Shown here: in pieces, positions 18,034 to 25,788 of the stretch
How the letters are laid out: the number at the start of each line of letters is the position of its first letter
How positions within the stretch are numbered: the stretch's first letter is position 1
From: Actinomyces faecalis
Lineage (GTDB): Bacteria > Actinomycetota > Actinomycetes > Actinomycetales > Actinomycetaceae
Direction: 5' to 3'
Length of the DNA: 64,000 nt
Assembly (NCBI RefSeq): GCF_013184985.2
Contig: NZ_CP063418.1
Span: 1,054,001-1,118,000 of the forward strand
Program-made: the position numbers and the translations under genes
Notes under the pieces: model-generated
The model's database searches: none
What the model saw: the letters and a program-made list of their open reading frames with translations, nothing else
Told to the model about the DNA's origin: nothing

Positions 18034-18195
18034 GTGAGGTTCGCCAACTGGTCCGGGGAGGAGGAGCGCCGGGCTCCTGGCGCGCCAGAAGCCGACGGCG
18101 GGGCTCGCCACGTGCTGACGGGCCCGACGGCGACCTGTGAGGTTCTCCTGACGAGCCGGAGGCGGCGCCTACGCGCCCTGGCAGGTGCCTCCCAG

Positions 18196-18201
18196 TAGAG
18201 T
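18196..18201 (+). promoter_or_regulatory. -10-like hexamer of plsC (leaderless)
   Basis: TAGAGT ends 6 nt before the GTG start at 18208, and no Shine-Dalgarno sequence fits in between. Confidence 0.6.
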
Positions 18202-18207
18202 CACCGT

Positions 18208-19017
18208 GTGGCCTCGACTCAGCACCGCCCGATGACGCCCTTCTACCGCTTCGCCGCACGAGGGGTGATCATCCCCTTCCTCAAGGCAGTCTCGCGCCAG
18301 CAGGTGACGGGGCTGGAGAATATCCCGCGCTCGGGCGGGTTCGTGGCGGTGGCGAACCACCTGTCCGAGCTGGACTCGCTCACGGCCATGCGCGCCCTGG
18401 TGGACGCCGACGTCCCGGTCTACTCCCTGGCCAAGTCCACCCTGTTCGAGATCCCGGTACTCGGCCACGTCTTCAAGGCAGGTGGCCAGATCCCCGTCTA
18501 CCGCGGCACGGACAAGGCCGGCAACGCCCTGGCCGAGGCTGAGAGGCGCCTGCGCGCCGGGGACGCGATCATGGTCTTCCCCGAGGGCACGCTCTCTCGT
18601 GACCCCCTCCAGTGGCCGATGACCGGCAAGACCGGCGCCGCCCGCCTGGCGATGGCCACCGGCGTCCCCGTCCTGCCCATGGGGCAGTGGGGACCCCAGG
18701 AGATCCTCGACTCCTTCGAGGGAGGCGGCTTCCACCCCTTCCCGCGCAAGGACGTGCGGGTGAGCATCGGTGAGTCCTTCACCCTGGACGCCTTCGGCTC
18801 GGACACCACGGACCGCGACGCCGTGCGCGAGGCGACGGCAGAGATCATGCGTCGCATCACCGCGATCGTGGAGGAGCTGCGCGGGCAGAAGGCCCCACGC
18901 CCCTACGACCTCCACTACGACGGCGACCCGGGCAAGACCAAGCACGGTCGGGACAGGCGCGGCACGCGCCGCCCTGACCCGCTGCCCGGGCAGGACGACA
19001 GCGGGGCCCAGGCATGA
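18208..19017 (+). CDS. plsC: 1-acyl-sn-glycerol-3-phosphate acyltransferase
   Basis: Membrane-associated acyltransferase making phosphatidic acid from lysophosphatidic acid. The 269-residue protein has the acyltransferase motifs H51-LSEL-D56 (NHxxxxD) and FPEGT (124-128). A hydrophobic N-terminal stretch (GVIIPFLKAV) may associate with the membrane, and the C-terminus is a charged tail of about 35 residues. The GTG start follows a TAGAGT hexamer with no RBS. The stop overlaps the gpsA start (ATGA), linking two successive steps of glycerophospholipid synthesis in one transcript. Confidence 0.92.
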   Translation: MASTQHRPMTPFYRFAARGVIIPFLKAVSRQQVTGLENIPRSGGFVAVANHLSELDSLTAMRALVDADVPVYSLAKSTLFEIPVLGHVFKAGGQIPVYRGTDKAGNALAEAERRLRAGDAIMVFPEGTLSRDPLQWPMTGKTGAARLAMATGVPVLPMGQWGPQEILDSFEGGGFHPFPRKDVRVSIGESFTLDAFGSDTTDRDAVREATAEIMRRITAIVEELRGQKAPRPYDLHYDGDPGKTKHGRDRRGTRRPDPLPGQDDSGAQA

Positions 19018-20039
19018 GCTCCTTCTCGCGCGCCGCGGTCATCGGCTCAGGCGCCTGGGGGACGACCTTTGCCTGCCTGCTGGCCGGTGCCGGTACCCCG
19101 ACGACGATCTGGGCGCGTCGGGCTGAGCTGGCTGACGAGATCAACGCCGGTACCAACGCCCGCTACCTTCCTGGCACGTCACTGCCAGCGGGTCTGAGCG
19201 CCACCACGGACCTGGGGGAGGCGGTGGACGGGGCCGGGCTCGTCGTCGTCGCCGTGCCCTCGCAGGTCTCGCGTCAGGTGCTTACGCCCCTGGCCGGCAG
19301 CCTGGAGCCGGGGGCGGTGGCGGTCTCGCTCATGAAGGGCGTCGAGCTGGGGACAGGACTGCGCATGAGCCAGGTCCTGGGCCAGGCGCTGGAGCTGGGG
19401 GAGGACCGCCTCGCCGTCGTCTCCGGGCCGAACCTGGCCGACGAGATCGCGGCAGGCCAGCCCACCGCCACGGTGGTGGCCGCCATCGACCCGTTGGTGG
19501 CGACGGCGGTCGCCGGTGCCTGCGCGACCGCGACCTTCCGCCCCTACACCAACACCGACGTGCTCGGCGTGGAGCTGTGCGGCGCGGTGAAGAACGTCAT
19601 CGCCCTGGCTGTGGGGATCGCGGCGGGCCGGGGACTGGGAGACAACTCCAAGGCCACGATCATCACCCGAGGGCTTGTGGAGATCACGCGGCTTGGGCTC
19701 ACGCTGGGTGCGCAGCCGGAGACCTTCGCGGGGCTGGCGGGCATGGGAGACCTCGTGGCCACCTGCTCCTCTCCTCTGTCACGCAACCAGACCTTCGGGC
19801 GCCGGCTGGGGGAGGGCATGACCGTGGCCGAGGCCTCGGCGGCCTCCCGCGGCGTGGCTGAGGGCGCCAAGTCGGCCCGGGCCGTGCTGGACCTGGCCCA
19901 GGCCCACGGCGTCGAGATGCCGATCACCGCTGGCGTCGTGGCCGTGGTCGAGGGCGCCGCGACGGTCCCCGAGGTCACGGACGCCCTGCTGGCGCGTCCG
20001 CGCAAGGCCGAGGGCGTCCACGCCACGCCGCAGGCCTGA
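19014..20039 (+). CDS. gpsA: NAD(P)H-dependent glycerol-3-phosphate dehydrogenase
   Basis: Reduces dihydroxyacetone phosphate to sn-glycerol-3-phosphate for phospholipid synthesis. It is 341 residues, with the dinucleotide motif GSGAWGTTFA (7-16) and GPNLADEIA. The catalytic lysine lies in CGAVKNVIALAVGIA, and GLAGMGDLVATCSS belongs to the C-terminal domain. The ATG overlaps the plsC stop by 4 nt, indicating coupling. It ends 70 nt before the convergent lipoprotein gene. Confidence 0.97.
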   Translation: MSSFSRAAVIGSGAWGTTFACLLAGAGTPTTIWARRAELADEINAGTNARYLPGTSLPAGLSATTDLGEAVDGAGLVVVAVPSQVSRQVLTPLAGSLEPGAVAVSLMKGVELGTGLRMSQVLGQALELGEDRLAVVSGPNLADEIAAGQPTATVVAAIDPLVATAVAGACATATFRPYTNTDVLGVELCGAVKNVIALAVGIAAGRGLGDNSKATIITRGLVEITRLGLTLGAQPETFAGLAGMGDLVATCSSPLSRNQTFGRRLGEGMTVAEASAASRGVAEGAKSARAVLDLAQAHGVEMPITAGVVAVVEGAATVPEVTDALLARPRKAEGVHATPQA

Positions 20040-20109
20040 GCGTCTCTCGCCCCTCTCCCGCCGCAGGCCTGGTCCTGCCTCGTGGGGGTACCCCGGGAAG
20101 GTCGCCCGA

Positions 20110-20802
20110 TCAGGGCTGGCGCACGTCGATGACCAGGCGGGAGGGCTCAGAGAGCGTGAAGACCCGGTACTGGGTCGACTCCGTGCCCAGGACCAGCTGG
20201 AACTGGTCCTCAAAGGTCCGGTCCAGGTAGACCTGCTTGAGGGCCGTGCCGCCGGCGTTGACCAGGGCGGGGCCGTCGTAGTCGATCTGCTGGTCCTGCT
20301 CGGTCACGGGCATCTGGGTGCCACGGCCGTAGACCCGGATGAGGTGGCTGCCCTCCAGGCTGAGGGGATCGCCCTTGCCCTGGGTCGAGGCCTCCTCGAC
20401 GACGTCGGCGAACCAGCCGATCGTGCCGGTGCCTGAGGTCTGGACAACCACCCGGTCGTAGCCCTCGTGGATCCCGGTGCGCAGGGAGGTCTCCACCCCT
20501 GCCTCGCCGCTGGGCTCGGACTCGCAGTGGCCGTCGGTCCAGGCGACCTCGGGACCCTGGGCGGACTCCTGGGCGGTCAGGGCCTGGCTGGTGGCCGTGG
20601 CCGAGGCGGAGGCCGACGGCGTCGCCGAGGGGGCCGGGGAGCTGGTGGTAGACGGGGAGACGGACGAGGCGGCGGAGCCGGAGCGGGCCGAGCCACAGGC
20701 GGCCAGGCCACCTGCCAGGGCCGCGCCGAGCCCGCCGACGAGCACCCCACGGCGTGTGGGGCAGGCAACGGAGCGTGAGGTGGTGCGGGGCGAGGTCGTC
20801 AT
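20110..20802 (-). CDS. AMIN-like domain lipoprotein
   Basis: A 230-residue secreted lipoprotein of unknown function. The N-terminus has a twin-arginine signal (R17-R18, GVLVGGLGAALAGGLAAC) with the lipid-modified C36. A serine/threonine/alanine-rich linker (about 38-75) follows, then one domain with GYDRVVVQTSGTGTIGW and SRLVIDVRQP, recognisable as the actinobacterial AMIN-like domain. AGGAGG sits just before the ATG at 20802. The gene is divergent from ddl (93 nt) and convergent with gpsA. A cell-envelope role is inferred from location and domain only. Confidence 0.82.
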   Translation of the reverse strand: MTTSPRTTSRSVACPTRRGVLVGGLGAALAGGLAACGSARSGSAASSVSPSTTSSPAPSATPSASASATATSQALTAQESAQGPEVAWTDGHCESEPSGEAGVETSLRTGIHEGYDRVVVQTSGTGTIGWFADVVEEASTQGKGDPLSLEGSHLIRVYGRGTQMPVTEQDQQIDYDGPALVNAGGTALKQVYLDRTFEDQFQLVLGTESTQYRVFTLSEPSRLVIDVRQP

Positions 20803-20882
20803 CGGGTCCTCCTGACGTCGCGGACGAGGTCGGCTCCCACCAGGGTAGGGCACGGCGTCACCGAAGCGGTCAGCCAAGGCGG

Positions 20883-20888
20883 TAGCGT
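20883..20888 (+). promoter_or_regulatory. -10-like hexamer of ddl (leaderless)
   Basis: TAGCGT ends 7 nt before the ATG at 20896, with no Shine-Dalgarno sequence between. Confidence 0.6.
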
Positions 20889-20895
20889 TGCGGCC

Positions 20896-22086
20896 ATGTC
20901 GTCGACGAACGTGCCCGAGACCGCTGCCAGCCGCCCCCTGACCGCGTCCCCGGGGACGGGCGCCGGGCGCAGGCCGCGCGTCGCCGTCGTCTTCGGTGGC
21001 CGTAGCGGTGAGCACACGATCTCCTGCGCCACCGCGGCCGGGGTCCTGTCCGCCATCGACCGTGAGCGCTTTGACGTCCTGCCCGTCGGCATCACCCTGG
21101 ACGGGCAGTGGCTGCTGGTCGACGACGACCCCGCAGCCCTGGCCCTGGACGAGTCCCGCCCGCCGGTCGAGATCACGGCCGAGGGACTGGGACGCGGCGA
21201 GCTCGCGATGCGGCTGGGTGGCGGAGCCTTCACCGCGGTGACCCCCACCGGCCCCAAGGTGCTGGGCGAGGTCGACGTCGTCCTGCCCCTGCTGCACGGC
21301 CCCTACGGTGAGGACGGCACCATCCAGGGCATGCTGGAGATGCTGGACATCCCTTACGTGGGGTGCGGTGTGCTTGCCTCGGCCGCCGGCATGGACAAGC
21401 AGGTCACCAAGGTGCTGCTGGGCGCCGCCGGGATCCCGACCGCCCCGCACGTGGTGGTCCACCCCCACCGCTGGGACAGCGAGCGCGAGCTCATCCTGGA
21501 CGCGTGCGAGGCCCTGACCTACCCGCTCTTCGTCAAGCCCGCCCGTGCCGGCAGCTCGCTGGGCATCACCAAGGTCGAGCGCCGGGAGGACCTGCCTGCG
21601 GCCATCGAGGCGGCCCGCCAGGTCGACCCCAAGGTCCTGGTCGAGTCCGGCGTCGAGGGCCGGGAGGTGGAGGTCGCCGTCCTGGACGGTCACCACGGTG
21701 CCGCCCCGCGCGTGGCCGAGCCCGGCGAGATCGTCATGGACGCCTCCCACGGGGCCGGGGAGTTCTACGACTACGAGACCAAGTACCTGGCTCACGACGC
21801 CGTCCAGATGGTCTGCCCGGCGCGCGTGAGCCGCCAGGAGTCCGAGCTGCTCAAGACCACCGCGGCCCTGGCCTTCGAGGCGCTGGGCGGGGAGGGCCTC
21901 ATGCGCGTGGACTTCTTCCTCACCCCGCGCGGGGAGGCCGTGGTCAACGAGGTCAACACGATGCCCGGGTTCACTCCCTTCTCCATGTACCCCTACATGT
22001 GGCAGGTGTCGGGAACGAGCTACACCGACCTGGTCAGCGAGCTCATCGAGCTGGCGCTGGAACGCCCGCGCAGCGTCAACCGCTGA
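20896..22086 (+). CDS. ddl: D-alanine--D-alanine ligase
   Basis: ATP-grasp enzyme forming D-Ala-D-Ala for peptidoglycan precursors in the cytoplasm. The 396-residue protein has VVFGGRSGEHTISCATA at the N-terminal domain, LPLLHGPYGEDGTIQG, the ATP-binding FVKPARAGSSLGITKV and the C-terminal NEVNTMPGFTPFSMYP. It is slightly longer than E. coli DdlB because of a 25-residue N-terminal extension and mid-domain insertions, as in other actinobacteria. Transcription appears leaderless. thiL follows on the same strand. Confidence 0.97.
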   Translation: MSSTNVPETAASRPLTASPGTGAGRRPRVAVVFGGRSGEHTISCATAAGVLSAIDRERFDVLPVGITLDGQWLLVDDDPAALALDESRPPVEITAEGLGRGELAMRLGGGAFTAVTPTGPKVLGEVDVVLPLLHGPYGEDGTIQGMLEMLDIPYVGCGVLASAAGMDKQVTKVLLGAAGIPTAPHVVVHPHRWDSERELILDACEALTYPLFVKPARAGSSLGITKVERREDLPAAIEAARQVDPKVLVESGVEGREVEVAVLDGHHGAAPRVAEPGEIVMDASHGAGEFYDYETKYLAHDAVQMVCPARVSRQESELLKTTAALAFEALGGEGLMRVDFFLTPRGEAVVNEVNTMPGFTPFSMYPYMWQVSGTSYTDLVSELIELALERPRSVNR

Positions 22087-22167
22087 GCAGTGCAGGCAGT
22101 CGGAGGCGGGCAGGTGGGTGCGGGGACGGGTAGCGCAGGATCGGGGCCGGCTCACGTTGGTGACCCG

Positions 22168-23349
22168 ATGACGACGACGGCGCAGCCAGCCGGCCCGCGA
22201 GCCTTGCCTGCCACCGTGGCCCAGCTGGGTGAGGTCGGCCTACTGGGCGTCATCACCCCGCTGCTCCCGGCGAGCCCTGTCCAGGTGGTCGGCAACGGGG
22301 ACGACTGCGCGGTACTAGCGGCGCCCGACGGGCGCTACGTGGTCTCCACTGACGTCCTCGTGGAGGGCCACCACTTCCGTACCGACTGGTCGGACCCTGA
22401 GCAGGTCGGGCGGCGTGCGGCTGCCCAGAACCTCGCCGACGCCGCTGCCATGGGCGCTCGGCCGGTAGCCCTCGTGGTGTCCCTCGTACTGCCGCCCAGC
22501 ACGCCCGTGGCCTGGGTGGAGGGACTGGCCCGGGGACTTGGTGAGGAGTGCCGGGAGGCGGGGGCCGGCGTCGTCGGCGGGGACCTGAGCGCGGGGGAGA
22601 GCATCGTCGTCGCCGTCACCGTCCACGGGGACCTGGAAGGGCGTGAGCCGGTCCTGCGCAGCGGGGCACGGGCCGGGGACCTCGTGGTCCACGCCGGCGA
22701 CCTGGGCCTGAGCGCGGCCGGGCTGGCGCTGCTGGAGGCCGGAGCAGTCTCTTCCGTACAGGCGCGAGGCGACGAGGCGGCCGGTGCGCACGACGACGAT
22801 CCTGCTGGTAGCGCGACTGCCGGGACCAACGGGCTGGTCCGCCGCTGTGTGGAGCGTTTCCTCGCACCGATGCCGCCGCTTCAGGCCGGGCCGGCGCTCG
22901 CGGACGCCGGAGCGCGGGCGATGATGGATGTGTCGGACTCGCTGCTGCGTGACTGCGGGCGGATCGCGGCGGTCAGTGGCGTGGTCGTGGACCTGGATGA
23001 TCCTCGGGACGCTGGGACGGCGCTCGGGCAAGCGGCAGCCAGGCTCGAGGACGTGGCACGGATGGTGCTGCAGGCGCGTGGGCGGCTGGCGCCTGGCGCG
23101 GCGGCGGAGCTTGCCCGGCAGTGGGTCCTGACCGGGGGAGAGGACCACGGCATGCTCGCCTGCGTGCCAGCCGAGGCGGCGCTGCCCGAGGGCGTTCGCG
23201 TCATCGGGCGTGTGCATGAGGCCGGGGTGCTGGCGGCGGATGATCGTGGTGCTGGTGCTGACTGGGGTGTTGGCGCAGGTGGCGCTGGCGTGCTCGTCGG
23301 CGGCCGGGTCTGGACGGGAGGCGTGGGCTGGGACCACTTCGCTGGTTGA
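22168..23349 (+). CDS. thiL: Thiamine-monophosphate kinase
   Basis: ATP-dependent kinase converting thiamine monophosphate to thiamine diphosphate. Family motifs are GNGDDCAVL (43-51), the VSTDVLVEGHHFRTDW metal/substrate motif, NLADAAAMGARP, VVGGDLS and GGEDHGMLA. At 393 residues it is longer than the usual 320-350; the excess is an insertion around 22760-22860 and a long C-terminal tail. ATG 22168 is chosen because conservation starts just after it; GTG 22090 would add 26 low-complexity residues. No riboswitch-like structure was recognised upstream. Confidence 0.92.
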   Translation: MTTTAQPAGPRALPATVAQLGEVGLLGVITPLLPASPVQVVGNGDDCAVLAAPDGRYVVSTDVLVEGHHFRTDWSDPEQVGRRAAAQNLADAAAMGARPVALVVSLVLPPSTPVAWVEGLARGLGEECREAGAGVVGGDLSAGESIVVAVTVHGDLEGREPVLRSGARAGDLVVHAGDLGLSAAGLALLEAGAVSSVQARGDEAAGAHDDDPAGSATAGTNGLVRRCVERFLAPMPPLQAGPALADAGARAMMDVSDSLLRDCGRIAAVSGVVVDLDDPRDAGTALGQAAARLEDVARMVLQARGRLAPGAAAELARQWVLTGGEDHGMLACVPAEAALPEGVRVIGRVHEAGVLAADDRGAGADWGVGAGGAGVLVGGRVWTGGVGWDHFAG

Positions 23350-23390
23350 GCTGGCGGCGGGAGGCTCGTACACGCTCGAGCCGGCACGAC

Positions 23391-23420
23391 GAAGGCCGCC
23401 ACCCGAGGGTGACGGCCTTC
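23391..23420. terminator. Hairpin between convergent thiL and rpmB
   Basis: GAAGGCCG (23391-23398) pairs with CGGCCTTC (23413-23420), continued by CACC/GGTG after one mismatch, with a 4-nt loop. It lies between the convergent stop codons of thiL and rpmB. Confidence 0.7.
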
Positions 23421-23444
23421 CGGTGCCAGATCGGCGGGACGCGC

Positions 23445-23636
23445 TCAGATGTTGCGCGTGACCTTGCCGGCCTTGAGGCAGGAGGTGCACACGTTCAGGC
23501 GCTTGGGGGCACCATTCACGAGAGCACGCACTCGCTGGATGTTGGGGTTCCACCGGCGGTTGGTCCGCACGTGGGAGTGCGAGACGCTCTTGCCGAAGAT
23601 GGGGCCCTTGCCGCAGACGTCGCACACAGCAGCCAC
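23445..23636 (-). CDS. rpmB: 50S ribosomal protein L28
   Basis: A 63-residue L28 of the large ribosomal subunit: MAAVCDVCGKGP at the N-terminus, RTNRRWNPNIQRV in the middle and the second zinc pair in NVCTSCLKAGKV. Both CxxC pairs are intact, so this is the zinc-binding (C+) form. It is a single gene divergent from the DAK2 gene, in a conserved actinobacterial arrangement with recG downstream. Confidence 0.97.
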   Translation of the reverse strand: MAAVCDVCGKGPIFGKSVSHSHVRTNRRWNPNIQRVRALVNGAPKRLNVCTSCLKAGKVTRNI

Positions 23637-23866
23637 GGTCTCACTCCTGAATCTTCAATGCTTCAACGCTCGGACTCTTGCCCGGCGCCAGGTCCACCGC
23701 CCGGGGACTACTCCCTCGGGCAACCCGGACACTGTATCGAACTTGCCTGCTCTCTCCCAAGCGCATTCGGCGTGGGCTGAGGCACAGCTGCCCGCACAGG
23801 CTGCAGCGCGAGCCTGCACCCGGCGGGTAGCCTTGAGCCTAGCCCGCGACAGGTAAGGAGGACGAG

Positions 23867-25777
23867 GTGAAGGACGACGGCGCACGCCCGATCGCCCGGA
23901 GCGTGGACGCCGCAGCGCTGCGCTCCTGGCTCGCCCTCGCGCTGACGACGGCGGAGCGCACCCGTCCCCTGGTCAACTCCCTCAATGTCTTCCCCGTCCC
24001 GGACTCAGACACCGGCACCAACGTGGCCCTCACCCTGCGGTCGGCTGTGGACGCCCTGAGGATGCTGCGCCCCGGCGCTGACGCGGCACAGGTCTCCCGG
24101 GCCGCGGCCGACGGCGCCGTGCGCGGAGCCCGCGGCAACTCCGGCCTCCTGGTCTCCCAGGCCCTGGCAGCGCTGGCTGACGAGGTCTCCGGCGCACCCG
24201 ACCCGGCGGGCCTGCGTCCGGTTGAGCTCGTGCACGCCTACGAGCGCATCGCCTCCACCACCTGGGCAGCGGTCTCCCGCCCGGTGACCGGGACCCTGCT
24301 CACCGTCGCCCGTGACGCCGCGACGACGGCCCGCCAGGCCTTCGAGGAGGCCACCCCAGCCCGTCCGGCCACCGTGAGCGACGTCGCTGCCGCCGCCGCA
24401 CTGGGCGCCCAGGAGTCAGTGGTCGAGACCGCTGGCCTGGGCCACGGTCCGGTCGACGCCGGTGGAGCCGCCCTCATGCTGCTCCTGACCGCGCTGTCGG
24501 ACGTCCTGGGCGCGCAGGCCGACGGCACCGACCCTGCTCACGCAGCAGGTACGGCCGGCGCCGAGGCGACCTACACGCACGTGGCCCACCAGATGCTCAT
24601 CGACCTGGCGAGCAGCGGAACCCCGCACAGCCACGGGTACGACGCCCAGACCTCGGCTGAGGCGTCGACCGGGGAGTTCGAGGTGATGTACCTGCTGGAG
24701 GCCACCGCCTCGCAGGCCGCCGCCCTGCGCCGCCAGCTGGAGGCCGTGGGAGACAGCGTCGGCGTGGTCGGTACCCCCGACGCCCTGGGCGTGGGGCTCT
24801 ACCAGGTCCACGTCCACACCGACACCCCGCGTGCAGCCCTGCCTCGCGGCGGACGCGCCCGCCAGGTGTGTATCCACCACCTGGTACCGACCACGATGGC
24901 GCTGGCCGGAGGATGGGACGCGGCCGAGCCGCCGCTGCCCTTCGCCAACCGCGCCCAGGCCGAGGCGGGCAACGTCATCTCGCTAGAGCGCCTGGCTGCG
25001 CGACGGCGCCGTCGCGAGGCAGCCGCCTTGGAGGCCGGAGGGCAGGACGCTGGCAACCCGTCGCCGTCACCTGAGCGCGTAGGAGTCATCGCCTGTACCC
25101 GTGCCCCGGGCCTGATCGAGCAGCTGGCCCGCACAGGCGCCGTCGTCGTCCTGGCCCCTGAGCGCGAGGGCATCGTGCGCGCCGTCGGCGACCTGGGACT
25201 GTCCCAGGTGCTCGTCCTGCCCTGCGACGCCGCCAGCGGCTCGGCGGCCCACGAGGCCGCCCGGCACCTGGCCGCGCGTACCGTGCCCTCCGTCGTCTCC
25301 GGGCCCGCGGGCGCGCGCCTGGCCACGGACTCCTCCCAGGACCGGGGCCGGGCCCTGCGCAGCCCGCAGCTGCTGGTGGCCGACACCGACGACGAGGCCC
25401 GCGTCCTGGCGGCCGCGGTCGCCGTGGCAGGCCTGGCCGCACCGGGAGCGGCGGGCAGCACCCAGCCAGGAGGCGCGAGCCTGACGGACCTGGCGCGCGG
25501 CGCCACGCTGGCCGGGGTCCACATGCGGACCCTTGCCCTGGACGGTCCTCAGGCCGAGGCCGAGACAGCAGCCTCCGCCGTGGCCGACCTGCTGCGCGGT
25601 GACGACGAGCTGGTCACCGTGATCCTGGGCCGTGACGCTCTGCCGGACGTCGGCTCGCTGGTGGCCACCGCCGTCGCCCAGCGGGCTGAGACCCTGACCG
25701 GCTCGGCCGAGGCTGTCGAGGTCGTCGTCCACGCCGGCGGCCAGGTCGCCCCAGACGTCCTGATCGCAGTCGAGTAA
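23867..25777 (+). CDS. DAK2 domain protein, FakA-like
   Basis: A 636-residue protein with an N-terminal DhaL/DAK2 nucleotide-binding domain (about 15-215; NVFPVPDSDTGTN at 40-52 carries the metal-binding aspartates D46 and D48, and GARGNSGLLVSQ follows). The C-terminal region resembles FakA. FakA with FakB phosphorylates exogenous fatty acids in Firmicutes; the actinobacterial relatives (Rv2974c type) next to rpmB and recG are less well characterised. The GTG start has AAGGAGG upstream. recG begins 11 nt downstream, so the two are probably co-transcribed. Fatty-acid kinase activity is plausible but would need a FakB partner, which is not in the window. Confidence 0.85.
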   Translation: MKDDGARPIARSVDAAALRSWLALALTTAERTRPLVNSLNVFPVPDSDTGTNVALTLRSAVDALRMLRPGADAAQVSRAAADGAVRGARGNSGLLVSQALAALADEVSGAPDPAGLRPVELVHAYERIASTTWAAVSRPVTGTLLTVARDAATTARQAFEEATPARPATVSDVAAAAALGAQESVVETAGLGHGPVDAGGAALMLLLTALSDVLGAQADGTDPAHAAGTAGAEATYTHVAHQMLIDLASSGTPHSHGYDAQTSAEASTGEFEVMYLLEATASQAAALRRQLEAVGDSVGVVGTPDALGVGLYQVHVHTDTPRAALPRGGRARQVCIHHLVPTTMALAGGWDAAEPPLPFANRAQAEAGNVISLERLAARRRRREAAALEAGGQDAGNPSPSPERVGVIACTRAPGLIEQLARTGAVVVLAPEREGIVRAVGDLGLSQVLVLPCDAASGSAAHEAARHLAARTVPSVVSGPAGARLATDSSQDRGRALRSPQLLVADTDDEARVLAAAVAVAGLAAPGAAGSTQPGGASLTDLARGATLAGVHMRTLALDGPQAEAETAASAVADLLRGDDELVTVILGRDALPDVGSLVATAVAQRAETLTGSAEAVEVVVHAGGQVAPDVLIAVE

Positions 25778-25788
25778 CCCCTACCGCC